NCBI RefSeq assembly: GCF_016925615.1
Contig: NZ_CP070499.1
Span: forward strand, 2,046,001 to 2,110,000
Direction of reading: 5' to 3'
From: Natronosporangium hydrolyticum
Lineage (GTDB): Bacteria; Actinomycetota; Actinomycetes; Mycobacteriales; Micromonosporaceae
Length of the DNA: 64,000 nucleotides
A program made the position numbers and the translations under genes. Shown here piece by piece: positions 16,800 to 26,436 of this stretch; the first letter of the stretch is position 1; the number at the start of each line of letters is the position of its first letter. Below the pieces are notes generated by a model that saw only the letters and a program-made list of their open reading frames with translations, searched no databases and was not told the origin of the DNA.

Positions 16800-17753
16800 T
16801 CAGGGGCGCCAGCCGGCGGCGACCAGTGCCTGACGGATCACATCGGCCACCTCTGCTGGCCGATGGCGCAGCTGGTAGCTGGTGAAGCGCAGAATCCGCT
16901 CGCCCTGGACCCAGATCGCGTTTTGTCGGCGAAGGTCGGCTTCCCACTGGGCAACATCGGTGTGGTGGGCGCCGTCGACCTCCACCACTAACCGAAACTG
17001 TGGCCAGTAGGCGTCGAGGTAGCGAAGTCGGCCAGCGCTGTCGTGGCGCTGGTGTTGCCGCTCTGGCCGAGGTAATCCGAACCGGCGGCATAGCCGATCC
17101 AGGTCGATCTCAGCCAGGCTGTGGGCGCCCCCGGCGGCGTCCTCCGCGGTCCGCCGGACCAACGCGCGCCGCCGGACGGTGGGCATCCGCTCCAGCACTG
17201 AGTTGATCTCGCTCGGGAGTAGCAGGCGTTGCTGGCAGGCCGCGGCCACAGTCATCCGGGCCTCGTCCTCGGTGAGTGCCCACTGCGCCGCGTCGACCAC
17301 CGATCGTGGTAACGCGGTGCGTTCTGGCCGGCCGCGTTGCCGGTCCTGCTCAGGCAATGCGGTGGTGCGGTGCACCTTGACTGCGGGTAGCTCGGCGGGG
17401 AGCCGCCGCAACAGGTCTGGGGCTCGCCGGCCAGCCGGTATCAGCACGTCGATCACTTCCCGCCGGCGGCGCCAGCGAGCGCGCAGCCCGCCAGCTTCCG
17501 CAGCGGCGAGGCCGGCCAGCAGCGCGCCGGAACCGGCGGCGAGGACCGCTGCCGAGTGATGTTGGGGTGGCCCGAGCGGCCCGGTGAAGGTGATCAGCAG
17601 GCCACGGCTGAGCCGCCGCCATCGGCGGCTGGCCAGCAGGTGCCGGACCTTGCTCGGGCTGAGGTGGCTGGTCGCCTGGTGCCAGGTCACCACTCCGGCT
17701 TGCTCGAAGGTGAGCCACTCGAAGGGATCGGCGTTGTACGCGGGTAGCTGCAC
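16800..17753 (-). CDS. DUF559 (endonuclease-like) domain protein with N-terminal AbiEi-like region
   Basis: A 317-residue protein if started at the GTG at 17753 (VQLPAYNADPFEWL); the frame is open further upstream, but that part lies in the split palindrome and the IS. Residues 1-80 resemble the winged-helix N-terminal segment seen in AbiEi-type proteins (TWHQATSHLSPSKVRHLLAS, WRRLSRGLL). The C-terminal 110 residues form a DUF559 domain, related to very-short-patch-repair endonucleases: YWPQFRLVVEVDGAHH (core acidic residues), then RRQNAIWVQGERILRFTSYQ. Such proteins are common and variable in actinomycetes; their role is unproven. It is bracketed by two palindromes of the same type. Confidence 0.8.
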   Translation of the reverse strand: MQLPAYNADPFEWLTFEQAGVVTWHQATSHLSPSKVRHLLASRRWRRLSRGLLITFTGPLGPPQHHSAAVLAAGSGALLAGLAAAEAGGLRARWRRRREVIDVLIPAGRRAPDLLRRLPAELPAVKVHRTTALPEQDRQRGRPERTALPRSVVDAAQWALTEDEARMTVAAACQQRLLLPSEINSVLERMPTVRRRALVRRTAEDAAGGAHSLAEIDLDRLCRRFGLPRPERQHQRHDSAGRLRYLDAYWPQFRLVVEVDGAHHTDVAQWEADLRRQNAIWVQGERILRFTSYQLRHRPAEVADVIRQALVAAGWRP

Positions 17754-17777
17754 GGTCGCATGGTGTCGTACTCCCGC

Positions 17778-17808
17778 AAGGTTGTGCGGTTGTTGTCGTA
17801 GCTGCGAC
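17778..17808. repeat. left half of a split family-2 palindrome, ending in the IS481 target duplication
   Basis: TTGTGCGGTTGTTGTCG (17782-17798) is the left arm seen in the intact copy at 16741, with one change. The last 14 bases, GTCGTAGCTGCGAC (17795-17808), are repeated exactly at 19127-19140 on the far side of the insertion. Confidence 0.88.
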
Positions 17809-19126
17809 TCTTCAGTCCCATGACATCTGTCGCAGTTTGTGTCCCGATACATGTGTCACCCTGTTCCTGCCGGGCAGCCGGGATGTGCTGCTGGGCATGG
17901 CTACTCGGCAGCACATCATGAAGCTGTTGGATGCACAACTCGCCGCGGGCGTGAGGGTCAGCGCGGCCCAGTTCGCACGAGAGCATGGAGTGTCGGCCCG
18001 TACGGTCTACCGGCATCGCGCGCGTATCCAGGCCGAGGGAGTCTGGCAGGAGCGGTCACGGCGGCCGCATCACAGTCCCACCACCACCCCCGAAGACCTG
18101 GACGCGTGGATCGTCAAGCTCCGAGCCGATCTTGGGGTGGACAACGGAGCGGACTTCATCCGCGACGCGCTGATAAGCATCCACGCCCGAACCAGCCCCA
18201 CCTGGCAGGTGCCGTCCCGATCAACCATCAACCGGGTGCTCTCCCGGCACGACCTGCTGGTACGCAACCCGGCCAAACGACCGCGTAGCTCCTACCGGCG
18301 CTTCAGCTACGCCCGGCCCCGTGACTGCTACCAGATCGATGCCACCGAGACGAAGTTGGCCACCGGCGCCACAGCGGTGATATTCGATGTCCTCGACGAC
18401 TGCACCCGCACCCTGGTGGCCTGCCACGCCGCGCCAGCCGAGACCAGCAAAGCCGCGGTCGCCGCGATCACCAAAGCCGTGGACGCCTACGGCGCCCCCG
18501 CAGTGGTGCTCTCCGACAACGGCGCCGCCTTCACCAGCCGCCTGACCCGCCCAGGCTCCCTGTCCGGCTTCGTCCGCACCCTGCTCAACTGGCGCATCAG
18601 GCCGATCAACTCCAGCCCCTACCATCCACAGACCTGCGGCAAAGTCGAGCGCCACCACCAGAGCCTCAAGAAGTGGCTACGCGCCCAGCCCGCACCGGCC
18701 ACCATCACCGACCTCCAGCAACTGCTGGATCGCTACCGCACCCACTACAACCACCAGCGTCGCCACAGCGCCCTTCCCGGCCGGGCCACCCCCCAGCAGG
18801 CCTGGACCAGCGCAGCCAGCCTGGGCGGGCCCGACAGCCCACCCATCCAGACCGACGCCACCCTGCACCGCTGCACCGTCGCCGCCAACGGCAACATCCG
18901 AATCGGCCGCCACACCACCAGCGTCGGCATCGCCCGCGCCGGAGGCACCGTCACCGCCGTCCGCAACGGCGACCACGCCACCGTCTACAGCACCGACGGT
19001 CAACCCATCGGCTATGTCCACATCGACCCTGCCAAGAGATACGCCGCACTCACCAGAACCGAATGATCAGCTAACCATGACACATGTCCCGGGACATTAA
19101 CTTGACACATGTCCCGGGACATGACA
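17809..19126. mobile_element. IS481-family insertion sequence, 1318 bp
   Basis: It is bounded by an exact 14-base duplication of the target, GTCGTAGCTGCGAC, within the 4-15 base range of this family. The ends are imperfect inverted repeats of about 50 bases (17809-17858 and 19077-19126). Each end holds two direct copies of a TGTCCCGGGACATGTGTCA-like motif, probably transposase-binding sites; the right end matches the motif better. One intact transposase gene fills the element. It sits in the centre of a family-2 palindrome between the DUF559 gene and dnaK. Confidence 0.92.
17897..19066 (+). CDS. IS481-family transposase
   Basis: A 389-residue DDE transposase from the ATG at 17897 (MATRQHIMKLLDAQ); a GTG 60 bases upstream lies in the terminal repeat. 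The N-terminal helix-turn-helix is AAQFAREHGVSARTVYRHRA. The catalytic rve core has YQIDATE (first Asp), VVLSDNGAAF (second Asp) and CGKVERHHQSLK (Glu), followed by the HYNHQRRHSALPGRATP tail typical of the family. A C-terminal extension of about 75 residues (RCTVAANGNIRIGRHTTSVG and on) resembles the beta-rich tail of IS481 transposases. No frameshift or stop is seen, so the element may be active. Confidence 0.95.
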   Translation: MATRQHIMKLLDAQLAAGVRVSAAQFAREHGVSARTVYRHRARIQAEGVWQERSRRPHHSPTTTPEDLDAWIVKLRADLGVDNGADFIRDALISIHARTSPTWQVPSRSTINRVLSRHDLLVRNPAKRPRSSYRRFSYARPRDCYQIDATETKLATGATAVIFDVLDDCTRTLVACHAAPAETSKAAVAAITKAVDAYGAPAVVLSDNGAAFTSRLTRPGSLSGFVRTLLNWRIRPINSSPYHPQTCGKVERHHQSLKKWLRAQPAPATITDLQQLLDRYRTHYNHQRRHSALPGRATPQQAWTSAASLGGPDSPPIQTDATLHRCTVAANGNIRIGRHTTSVGIARAGGTVTAVRNGDHATVYSTDGQPIGYVHIDPAKRYAALTRTE

Positions 19127-19157
19127 GTCGTAGCTGCGACAAGAACCGCACAAGATT
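19127..19157. repeat. right half of the split family-2 palindrome, starting with the target duplication
   Basis: Begins with GTCGTAGCTGCGAC (the 14-base target duplication) and continues as CGACAAGAACCGCACAAGATT, the same right arm as in the intact copy at 16741. Removing the IS and one duplicate would restore a palindrome of about 50 bases. Confidence 0.88.
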
Positions 19158-19190
19158 GCGCCGGAGGTACGGCGGCGAGGGCGATCGTCG

Positions 19191-19207
19191 CGACTCCGAG
19201 TGAGTCG
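19191..19207. promoter_or_regulatory. 17-bp inverted repeat upstream of dnaK (possible operator)
   Basis: CGACTC, CGAGT, GAGTCG: a perfect 6-base inverted repeat with a 5-base spacer, 71 bases before the dnaK ATG. It is not the HAIR site (CTTGAGT-N7-ACTCAAG) or CIRCE, though ACTC...GAGT recalls the HAIR core. I see neither standard heat-shock operator between the IS and dnaK. Confidence 0.3.
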
Positions 19208-19277
19208 ATCATAACCGATGGTAGTCTGGCGCATTGGGGGCAAATGCCAACTGGTCAGCGTGTGCGGGGAGGCGACC

Positions 19278-21161
19278 ATGGCGAAGGCAGTCGGCATCGA
19301 TCTCGGCACCACCAACTCGGTCATCGCCGCCGTGGAGGGCGGCCAGCCCGAGGTGGTGCCCAACGCGGAAGGCGCTCGGACCACCCCATCGGTGGTGGCC
19401 TTCACCGACCAGGGGGAACGGCTGGTGGGGCAGCTGGCCCGGCGGCAGGCGATCCTCAACCCCAAGGGCACGATCTACTCGGCCAAGCGCTTCATCGGCC
19501 GGCGCTTCGACGAGGTGGGCAGCGAACTGGAGGCGGTCTCGTTCGACGTGGTCGCCGGCCCTGACGGGGCGGTGCGGTTCGACGTCCGCGGCAAGCAGTA
19601 CGCGCCGGAGGAGATCTCCGCCCAGGTGCTGCGGAAACTCGCCGACGACGCCGGGAAGTACCTAGGGGAGCGGGTCACCGAGGCGGTGATCACGGTGCCG
19701 GCGTACTTCAACGATGCCCAGCGGCAGGCGACCAAGGACGCTGGCCGAATCGCCGGCCTGGAGGTCCTGCGGATCATCAACGAGCCGACCGCCGCCGCCC
19801 TCGCCTACGGGCTGGACAAGAAGGGCCACGAGACGGTGCTCGTATTCGACCTGGGCGGCGGCACCTTCGACGTCAGTCTGCTGGACGTTGGTGACGGGGT
19901 GGTGGAGGTCCGTGCCACTGCGGGCGACACCCACCTCGGCGGCGACGACTTCGACCGGCGGCTGGTGGATTATCTGGCCGACGAGTTCCAGCGGGAGCAG
20001 GGTATCGACCTTCGGCGCGACCCGCAGGCGTTGCAGCGGCTCTTCGAGGCCGCCGAGAAGGCCAAGGTCGAGCTCTCCTCGGTCACCCAGACGACGGTCA
20101 ACTTGCCCTTCATCACCGCCGACGCCAGCGGCCCGAAGCATCTCAATACCACCGTGATGCGCTCCACATTCGACCAGATCACCGGTGACCTGGTCGAGCG
20201 GACGCAGGGCCCGGTGCAGCGGGCGATGGCCGACGCGAAGGTCAGTGTGGACGACATCGACGAGGTGATCCTGGTCGGCGGGTCGACCCGGATTCCGGCG
20301 GTGCAGGCGCTGGTGCGCAGGCTGACCGGCGGCAAGGACCCGAACATGACCGTCAACCCGGATGAGGTGGTGGCGCTCGGCGCGGCGCTGCAGGCGGCGG
20401 TCATGAAGGGCGAGGTCCGCGATGTGCTGCTGCTCGACGTGACCCCGCTGTCGCTGGGGGTGGAGACGCTCGGTGGTGTGATGACCAAGGTGATCGAGCG
20501 CAACACCACCATCCCGGCGCGGCGGACCGAGACCTTCAGCACCGCCGAGGACAACCAACCGGCGGTGGATGTCGTGGTGTTGCAGGGGGAGCGGGAACGC
20601 GCCGCCGACAACCGGGTGTTGGGCCGGTTCCGGCTGGAGAGTATCCGTCCCGCACCGCGTGGCGAGCCGCAGATCGAGGTCACTTACGACATCGACGCCA
20701 ATGGCATCCTCAACGTCTCGGCCCGGGATCAGCAGACCGGAGCCGAGCAGCGGATCACCATCAGCGAAAGCTCCAACCTGGACTCTACCGAGGTGGAGCG
20801 GATGGTGAGCGACGCCGAGACCCACCGCAGCGAGGACGCCCGGTTGCGGGAGCAGATCGATGCCCGCAACGAGCTTGACGCCGTCGCCTACCAGGTGGAT
20901 CGCCGGCTGGGGGAGGTCGGTGAGGCCGCACCCAGCCACGAGCGGGCGCGGGCCGAGATGCTGGTGACCGATGCCCGGCAGGCGATCAAGGATGAGGCGC
21001 CGCTGGACCGGCTGCGGTCGCTGACCGGCGAGCTACAACAGGTCTACCACGGGCTCAGCGCAGCCGGCAGCGGGGCCGCGGCGGGCGGGGAGCCGGGTGC
21101 CCAGGCGGAGCCGGGTGCGGGCGACGACGATGTCATCGACGCCGACTTCACCCCCAGGTGA
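19278..21161 (+). CDS. dnaK: molecular chaperone DnaK (Hsp70)
   Basis: A 627-residue Hsp70 that binds exposed hydrophobic peptides with ATP-driven cycling. The ATG at 19278 follows GGGGAGG at 6 bases; upstream in-frame sequence is poor. ATPase domain motifs are [61 protein letters not shown] and [15 protein letters not shown]. The substrate-binding domain begins near [20 protein letters not shown]. The tail ends [13 protein letters not shown], the acidic EEVD-like end of bacterial DnaK. It heads an operon with overlapping or touching genes for grpE, dnaJ, cbpM and clpB. The IS481 end lies 151 bases upstream, so the promoter must lie in that gap or in the IS. Confidence 0.97.
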   Translation: MAKAVGIDLGTTNSVIAAVEGGQPEVVPNAEGARTTPSVVAFTDQGERLVGQLARRQAILNPKGTIYSAKRFIGRRFDEVGSELEAVSFDVVAGPDGAVRFDVRGKQYAPEEISAQVLRKLADDAGKYLGERVTEAVITVPAYFNDAQRQATKDAGRIAGLEVLRIINEPTAAALAYGLDKKGHETVLVFDLGGGTFDVSLLDVGDGVVEVRATAGDTHLGGDDFDRRLVDYLADEFQREQGIDLRRDPQALQRLFEAAEKAKVELSSVTQTTVNLPFITADASGPKHLNTTVMRSTFDQITGDLVERTQGPVQRAMADAKVSVDDIDEVILVGGSTRIPAVQALVRRLTGGKDPNMTVNPDEVVALGAALQAAVMKGEVRDVLLLDVTPLSLGVETLGGVMTKVIERNTTIPARRTETFSTAEDNQPAVDVVVLQGERERAADNRVLGRFRLESIRPAPRGEPQIEVTYDIDANGILNVSARDQQTGAEQRITISESSNLDSTEVERMVSDAETHRSEDARLREQIDARNELDAVAYQVDRRLGEVGEAAPSHERARAEMLVTDARQAIKDEAPLDRLRSLTGELQQVYHGLSAAGSGAAAGGEPGAQAEPGAGDDDVIDADFTPR

Positions 21162-21166
21162 TTCCG

Positions 21167-21709
21167 ATGCCCGATACTTCGCCGGAGCCACGGGGTGATA
21201 CGCCAGGGCCGGAGCCCGAACCGCCGCCGGAGCAGATGCCGGCAGTGGTCGAGCCGGAGCCCGACTCGGCGGCGCTCCGCCAGCGCATCACCGAACTGGA
21301 GGACCAGTCCCTGCGTACGATGGCCGACCTCGACAATCTCCGGAAGCGGCACGCCCGGGAGTTGACGTTGGCGCGGGAGGAAGAACGCGTCCAGGTGGCG
21401 AGTTCCTGGTTGCCGGTGCTGGACACGTTGGATCTGGCGTTGGCGCACGCCGAGGCCGACCCGGCCTCGATCGTCGCCGGGGTGGCGGCGGTGCGGGAGC
21501 AGGCGCTGCAGGTGCTCAACCAGCTGGGCTACCCCCGCCGCGACGATGAGGGGACGCAGTTCGACCCGGCCTGGCACGAAGCCGTCGCGGCGGTCCCCGA
21601 CGACGACCGTCCCGCCGGCACGGTGGTGCAGGTGGTGCGCCCGGGCTACGGCGGCGCGGCCCGGCAGCTCCGGCCGGCCGCGGTGGTGGTGGCCCGGGAG
21701 GATGAGTAA
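21167..21709 (+). CDS. grpE: nucleotide exchange factor GrpE
   Basis: A 180-residue GrpE, which releases ADP from DnaK. The ATG at 21167 has AGGTGA as its ribosome site; a GTG at 21158, overlapping the dnaK stop as GTGA, is an alternative. An acidic, Pro-rich N-terminus ([19 protein letters not shown]) precedes the long dimerisation coiled coil ([20 protein letters not shown] through [20 protein letters not shown]) and the C-terminal beta domain with [13 protein letters not shown], matching the conserved NP..HEAV region, and [10 protein letters not shown]. The stop overlaps the dnaJ start as TAATG. Confidence 0.94.
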   Translation: MPDTSPEPRGDTPGPEPEPPPEQMPAVVEPEPDSAALRQRITELEDQSLRTMADLDNLRKRHARELTLAREEERVQVASSWLPVLDTLDLALAHAEADPASIVAGVAAVREQALQVLNQLGYPRRDDEGTQFDPAWHEAVAAVPDDDRPAGTVVQVVRPGYGGAARQLRPAAVVVAREDE

Positions 21710-22686
21710 TGGCGGCCCGGGACTTCTACGAAGTGCTGGGGGTCCCGCGGGGCGCTGGGCAGGAGGAGATTCAGCGGGCCTACCGTCAGCTGGCGCGGAC
21801 CCACCATCCGGATGTCAACGCCGACCCGGCGGCCGAGGACAGGTTCAAGGAGATCTCCGAGGCGTACGACGTGCTCTCCGATCCGGAGACCCGGCGCCGG
21901 TACGACGCGTTCGGCCCGCAGTTCCGGCAGGTGCCTGAGGGGGCCGACCCGGCGGACTTCGCCCGCGCCGGTTCCCGTACGAGGGCGGGCGCGGGCGCTG
22001 CCGGCTGGCCGAGTTCCGGCGGCGGGGCCGGCCCCGGAGCCGGTGTCGACGAAACCGAGCTCGCGGATCTGCTCAGTGAGCTGTTCGGCGGCCGGGCGCC
22101 GCGTGGGGGTGCCCGGGGGACCGGGCCGATCCCGGGGATGGGGCCGTTGCGCGGTGCGGACCAGGAGGCAGAGCTGCCGCTCTCAGTCGCGGACGCGTAT
22201 CGGGGCGGCCGTCGGAGCGTGACCCTGCAGGGGCCGGGTGGGCCGCGAAGCTACGAGGTGACGGTGCCGGCCGGGGTGACCGACGGGCAACGGATCCGGC
22301 TGGCCGGCCAAGGCGGGCAGGGCAGCGACGGCGGTCCGCCGGGTGACCTGTTGCTGGTGGTCCGGTTGCGGCCCGATCCGCGGTACCGGGTCGACGGCCG
22401 GGATCTGCTGGTGGAGTTGCCGTTGGCGCCGTGGGAGGCGGCGTTGGGTGCCTCCGTGTCGCTGGAGACCCCCGGCGGGGAGGCGAAGGTGAAGGTGCCG
22501 CCGGGCACCTCCAGCGGCCGGCGGCTGCGGCTGCGTGGTCGGGGGCTGCCCAACCCGCGGGGGCCGGACGGCGATCTCTACGCCGAGGTCCGCATCGTGG
22601 TGCCGGAGCAGCTGACGGATCGGGAGCGGGAGCTGCTCCAACAGCTCGCCGCCAGCTCCACATTCGATCCTAGGGGGGAAACGTGA
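21709..22686 (+). CDS. DnaJ/CbpA-type Hsp40 co-chaperone
   Basis: A 325-residue type II J protein. Residues 1-65 are a J domain with the required HPD tripeptide ([10 protein letters not shown]) and [23 protein letters not shown] Gly/Arg-rich linker follows ([19 protein letters not shown]). The Cys-rich zinc finger of DnaJ is absent. The C-terminal beta-sandwich domains have [48 protein letters not shown] and [20 protein letters not shown]. This layout is that of CbpA, which delivers clients to DnaK. The GTGA overlap with the next gene, a CbpM-like regulator, supports the CbpA assignment. Confidence 0.93.
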   Translation: MAARDFYEVLGVPRGAGQEEIQRAYRQLARTHHPDVNADPAAEDRFKEISEAYDVLSDPETRRRYDAFGPQFRQVPEGADPADFARAGSRTRAGAGAAGWPSSGGGAGPGAGVDETELADLLSELFGGRAPRGGARGTGPIPGMGPLRGADQEAELPLSVADAYRGGRRSVTLQGPGGPRSYEVTVPAGVTDGQRIRLAGQGGQGSDGGPPGDLLLVVRLRPDPRYRVDGRDLLVELPLAPWEAALGASVSLETPGGEAKVKVPPGTSSGRRLRLRGRGLPNPRGPDGDLYAEVRIVVPEQLTDRERELLQQLAASSTFDPRGET

Positions 22687-23042
22687 GCGACGACCAGACG
22701 GCTCACCGGCGGACCAGCGCCGACTCGCCGGGGCCGCAGTTCGCGCTGGTCCGCGTACCCCAGTCGTACCTCAGCGTGGAGGGCTTCGCGCGCCGCAGCG
22801 GCGTGCACCCTGAGCTGGTCTACCGGTTGGTGCGGTTGGGGTTGCTGGAAGCGCGGGCCGAGCCGACCGGCGACCTTTCGTTCGCCCCGGAGCAGCTGCG
22901 GACCCTGGCCCGGATCCAGCGGCTGCGCTGTGGGCTTGCTCTCAACTACGCCGCGGTCGGGCTGGTGATGGACTTGCTCGACCGGGTAGCCGAGTTGGAG
23001 GCGGCGGCGCGTCACCGACGTCGTGCCGCGCTCCACCGCTAG
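22683..23042 (+). CDS. CbpM-like / MerR-type chaperone modulator
   Basis: A 119-residue protein whose GTG overlaps the dnaJ stop. It contains a MerR-like winged helix ([29 protein letters not shown], about residues 25-55) and a C-terminal helix with an Arg-rich end ([17 protein letters not shown]). CbpM proteins bind the J domain of CbpA and restrain it; HspR, also MerR-like, represses dnaK operons in streptomycetes. The motif order and the place after a CbpA-type J protein favour CbpM, but HspR-like repression is not excluded. It is 15 bases upstream of clpB. Confidence 0.78.
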   Translation: MSDDQTAHRRTSADSPGPQFALVRVPQSYLSVEGFARRSGVHPELVYRLVRLGLLEARAEPTGDLSFAPEQLRTLARIQRLRCGLALNYAAVGLVMDLLDRVAELEAAARHRRRAALHR

Positions 23043-23057
23043 CTCCGGGAGGTTACT

Positions 23058-25706
23058 GTGGACCCGAACCGACTGACCCAGCGGTCACAGGAGGCATTGC
23101 AGCAGGCCCAAGCGAGCGCGGCCCGCTACGGGCACTCGGAAGTGGATGGCGAACATCTGTTGCTGGCGCTGTTGGCACAGGACGATGGGCTGGTGCCGCG
23201 GCTGCTGGAGCGGGCCGGGACCGACCCGGCGCAGCTGCGCGGCGAGGTGGAGTCGGAGTTGTCGCGGCGACCGCGGGTCAGCGGCCCGGGCGCTGCTCCC
23301 GGCCAGGTCTATCTGACCCAGCGGGTGGCCAGGTTGCTGGACGCGGCCGGGCAGGAGGCGAGCCGGCTGACCGATGAGTACGTCTCGGTTGAGCATCTGA
23401 TGGCGGCGCTGCTGGACGAGGGGGACCGGAGCGGCGCCGGGCGCCTGTTGCAGGGCCACGGTGTGACCCGGGACGGGTTTCTGCAGGCGCTCACCGAGGT
23501 GCGGGGTAATCAGCGGGTCACGTCGGCCACGCCCGAGGGCGCCTACGAGGCGCTCCGGAAGTACGGCCGGGACCTGGTCGCGGATGCCCGCGACGACCGG
23601 CTCGACCCGGTGATCGGTCGGGATTCGCAGATCCGGCGGGTGGTGCAGATCCTGTCCCGGAAGACCAAGAACAACCCGGTGCTGGTGGGGGACCCCGGGG
23701 TGGGTAAGACCGCGATCGTCGAGGGGTTGGCGCAGCGGATCCACCGTGGTGACGTGCCGGAGGGGTTGCGGGACAAGACCATCTTTGCGTTGGATCTCAG
23801 CGCGCTGGTGGCCGGCGCGAAGTACCGGGGGGAGTTCGAGGAGCGGCTGAAGGCGGTGCTCGCCGAGGTCGCCGCGGCGGAGGGGCGGATTCTGCTCTTC
23901 GTCGACGAGCTGCACACGGTGGTCGGTGCCGGTGCGGCCGAGGGTGCGATGGACGCCGGCAACATGCTCAAACCGATGTTGGCCCGGGGTGAGCTGCACC
24001 TGATCGGCGCCACCACTATGGACGAGTATCGCAAGCGGATCGAGGCCGATGCGGCGTTGGAGCGCCGGTTCCAGCCGGTGCTGATCGACGAACCGAGCGA
24101 GGAGGACGCTATCTCGATCCTGCGTGGGCTGCGGGAACGGCTGGAGGTCTACCACGGTGTGAAGATCCAGGATTCGGCGCTGGTCGCGGCGGTGGTGTTG
24201 AGCCACCGGTACATCACCGACCGGTTCCTGCCGGACAAGGCCATCGACCTGGTCGATGAGGCGTGCGCCATGCTCCGTACCGAGATCGATTCAATGCCTG
24301 CCGAGTTGGATGAGCTGAGCCGGCGGGTGATGCGGCTGGAGATCGAAGAGGCGGCGCTGGCGAAGGAGTCCGACGAGGCGAGCATGGCCCGGCTCGCGGA
24401 GCTGCGGCGGGAGCTGGCGGATCTGCGCGGGCAGGCCGACGCGTTGCGGGCCCAGTGGGAGGCGGAGCGGCGGGCGTTGCGCCGGGTGCAGGAGCTGCGG
24501 CAGGAGCTGGAGCAGGTACGTCACCAGGCGGAGGAGGCGGAGCGGCGGTATGAGCTGACCCGGGCGGCGGAGCTGCGCCACGGCAAGCTGCCCGAGTTGG
24601 AGCGCCGGCTGCGACGGGAAGAGGAGCAGCTCGCTGCCAAGCAGGGCGGGCACCGGCTGCTGCGGGAGGTGGTGACCGAGGAGGAGATCGCCTCGATCGT
24701 CGCCAGGTGGACCGGGATTCCGGTCAGTCGGTTGACCGAGGGGGAGCGGGAGAAGCTGCTGCGCCTGGATCGGGTGCTGCATGAGCGGGTGGTCGGGCAG
24801 GACGAGGCGGTGCGGCTGGTCGCGGACGCGATCATCCGGGCCCGGGCCGGGGTCAAGGATCCGCGGCGGCCGATCGGCTCGTTCATCTTCCTCGGGCCCA
24901 CCGGTGTGGGTAAGACCGAGCTGGCGCGGGCGTTGGCCGAGGCGCTGTTCGACACTGAGGAGAATCTGGTCCGGCTGGACATGAGCGAATACCAGGAACG
25001 GCACACGGTGAGCCGGCTGGTCGGTGCGCCCCCCGGCTACGTGGGGTACGAGGAGGGTGGGCAGCTGACCGAGGCGGTGCGGCGCAAGCCGTACTCGGTG
25101 GTGCTGCTGGACGAGATCGAGAAGGCCCACTCGGACGTCTTCCACACCCTGTTGCAGGTGCTCGACGATGGCCGGCTCACCGACGCCCAGGGCCGGACGG
25201 TGGACTTCCGCAACACCGTGATCATCATGACCTCCAACATCGGATCGCAGTATCTGCTGGAGGCGGTGACGGAGACCGGTGAGGTGACGGCGGCGGGCCG
25301 CGACGCGGTCATGGGGGAGCTGCGGCGGCACTTCCTGCCCGAGTTCCTCAACCGGGTCGACGACATCGTGCTCTTCACGCCGCTGACCCAGGCGGAGATC
25401 GAGCAGATCGTGTCGCTGATGTTCGACGATCTGCGGCGCCGGTTGGCCGACCGCCGGCTGCGGCTGGTGGTCACCGAGCCGGCTCGTCGGTACATCGCCG
25501 AGCAGGGCTTCGACCCGGTGTACGGCGCTCGGCCGCTGCGCCGGTTCATCTCCCGGGAGGTGGAGACCCGGATCGGGCGGGCACTGCTCTCCGGCGAGGT
25601 GCCGGACGGCTCCACGATCCTGGTGGACGTGGTCGACGGCGAGCTGCTCGCGACCTACGAGGCGCCTACCCCGGCGACCCAGCCGACGCCGGAGCCGGTG
25701 CCCTGA
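23058..25706 (+). CDS. clpB: ATP-dependent disaggregase ClpB
   Basis: An 882-residue Hsp104/ClpB that pulls aggregated proteins apart together with DnaK. The GTG at 23058 is preceded by GGGAGG. It has an N-terminal Clp repeat domain ([20 protein letters not shown]), a first AAA module (Walker [10 protein letters not shown] about residue 212, Walker [15 protein letters not shown]), a long coiled-coil middle domain rich in Arg/Glu/Ala (about 405-540, including QEWE-like heptads), and a second AAA module (Walker [10 protein letters not shown] about 613, Walker [12 protein letters not shown], sensor [10 protein letters not shown]). The C-terminus is slightly longer than usual ([15 protein letters not shown]). 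Last gene of the dnaK operon. Confidence 0.97.
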   Translation: MDPNRLTQRSQEALQQAQASAARYGHSEVDGEHLLLALLAQDDGLVPRLLERAGTDPAQLRGEVESELSRRPRVSGPGAAPGQVYLTQRVARLLDAAGQEASRLTDEYVSVEHLMAALLDEGDRSGAGRLLQGHGVTRDGFLQALTEVRGNQRVTSATPEGAYEALRKYGRDLVADARDDRLDPVIGRDSQIRRVVQILSRKTKNNPVLVGDPGVGKTAIVEGLAQRIHRGDVPEGLRDKTIFALDLSALVAGAKYRGEFEERLKAVLAEVAAAEGRILLFVDELHTVVGAGAAEGAMDAGNMLKPMLARGELHLIGATTMDEYRKRIEADAALERRFQPVLIDEPSEEDAISILRGLRERLEVYHGVKIQDSALVAAVVLSHRYITDRFLPDKAIDLVDEACAMLRTEIDSMPAELDELSRRVMRLEIEEAALAKESDEASMARLAELRRELADLRGQADALRAQWEAERRALRRVQELRQELEQVRHQAEEAERRYELTRAAELRHGKLPELERRLRREEEQLAAKQGGHRLLREVVTEEEIASIVARWTGIPVSRLTEGEREKLLRLDRVLHERVVGQDEAVRLVADAIIRARAGVKDPRRPIGSFIFLGPTGVGKTELARALAEALFDTEENLVRLDMSEYQERHTVSRLVGAPPGYVGYEEGGQLTEAVRRKPYSVVLLDEIEKAHSDVFHTLLQVLDDGRLTDAQGRTVDFRNTVIIMTSNIGSQYLLEAVTETGEVTAAGRDAVMGELRRHFLPEFLNRVDDIVLFTPLTQAEIEQIVSLMFDDLRRRLADRRLRLVVTEPARRYIAEQGFDPVYGARPLRRFISREVETRIGRALLSGEVPDGSTILVDVVDGELLATYEAPTPATQPTPEPVP

Positions 25707-25800
25707 CCAGAAGCCGTGGTTTGCGTCCGGGGCGTACGCGTATCCGTGGTGCTGGGCGGGTAAGAGCAGTCGGAATTGTTGCCGGTACGAGGAGGTGAGC

Positions 25801-26046
25801 ATGATGGGCATCGGGGTGAGTATTTTTCTCATCGCCGTCGGTGCCCTGCTCGCGTTCGCCGTCGATTACCAGCTGGGGTGGTTGGACATCACCGTCGCCG
25901 GCTGGGTACTGATGGCGGTCGGGGCGCTGGGGTTGCTGTTGACGCTGCTGTTGTGGAGTCGTCGGCGGTCTCGCGTTCTGGTCGAGCCGGAGCCCCCGCC
26001 GCGGGTCCGGGGCTACCGTGACGAGCCTGGTCCCCCGGTCCCGTAG
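25801..26046 (+). CDS. DUF6458 small two-helix membrane protein
   Basis: An 81-residue protein from the ATG at 25801, five bases after GAGGAGG. Two membrane helices (GIGVSIFLIAVGALLAFAVD and WVLMAVGALGLLLTLLLW) are joined by a short loop (YQLGWLDITVA), followed by a basic, Pro-rich tail (SRRRSRVLVEPEPPPRVRG). The opening MGIGVSIFLIAVGALLAFAV and GWVLMAVGALGL are the signature of actinobacterial DUF6458 proteins, function unknown. It is closed by a perfect hairpin shared with the convergent csbD-like gene. Confidence 0.88.
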   Translation: MMGIGVSIFLIAVGALLAFAVDYQLGWLDITVAGWVLMAVGALGLLLTLLLWSRRRSRVLVEPEPPPRVRGYRDEPGPPVP

Positions 26047-26071
26047 ACGGGGCCCGGAGCCGCGGCACGGC

Positions 26072-26116
26072 ACATGCGGGCGGGCCGGCGCGAATCGCGC
26101 CGGCCCGCCCGCATGT
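26072..26116. terminator. bidirectional terminator-like hairpin, perfect 21-bp stem
   Basis: ACATGCGGGCGGGCCGGCGC plus G pairs without mismatch around the loop AAT. It lies 25 bases after the DUF6458 stop and 7 bases before the stop of the convergent csbD-like gene. No T-run follows on either side, as is common for actinobacterial terminators. Confidence 0.85.
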
Positions 26117-26123
26117 CGCGAAG

Positions 26124-26345
26124 TTACTTGTCGTCGCGGTTGAAGGCCTGGCGGGCCTTCTCCCGGACCGAGTCCGCGGCGTCGCGCGCGGAGTCCGCGG
26201 CCTTGTCGGCCGCTTGCTTCGCCTTGGACTTGCCCTCCTGCATGCCGCCTTCGGCCTGCAGCTCCGGGTCGTCAGTAACCTCGCCCGTCTTCCGCTTGAT
26301 CTTGCCCGCTACCTCTTCTGACTTGTTCTCGAACTTGTCATCCAT
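26124..26345 (-). CDS. CsbD-family stress protein
   Basis: A 73-residue, highly charged helical protein. The core DDKFENKSEEVAGKIKRKTG is the CsbD signature, followed by EVTDDPELQAEGGMQEGKSK and a repeated Ala/Asp/Lys region (AADKAADSARDAADSV). CsbD-like proteins are small cytoplasmic proteins of the general stress response. The ATG at 26345 is preceded by GGAGGAAT on the minus strand. A small membrane protein gene lies 91 bases upstream on the same strand, a frequent pairing in actinomycetes. Confidence 0.93.
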   Translation of the reverse strand: MDDKFENKSEEVAGKIKRKTGEVTDDPELQAEGGMQEGKSKAKQAADKAADSARDAADSVREKARQAFNRDDK

Positions 26346-26436
26346 GGTCGATTCCTCCGTCTCGGGGTGCGCCTCGGCGGATCATCGGCCGGGCCACGGT
26401 AACTGGGTTCCCGATGCGCTTCGGGCCTAAACAGCT

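Noticed and set aside
17754-17852. Upstream extension of the DUF559 frame
   Set aside because: It runs through the split palindrome and into the IS481 end, so it is an accident of insertion; the original start was probably the GTG at 17753.
22683-23042. Calling the MerR-like gene hspR outright
   Set aside because: The helix sequence and its place after a CbpA-type J protein fit CbpM better, and no HAIR operator is visible upstream of dnaK.
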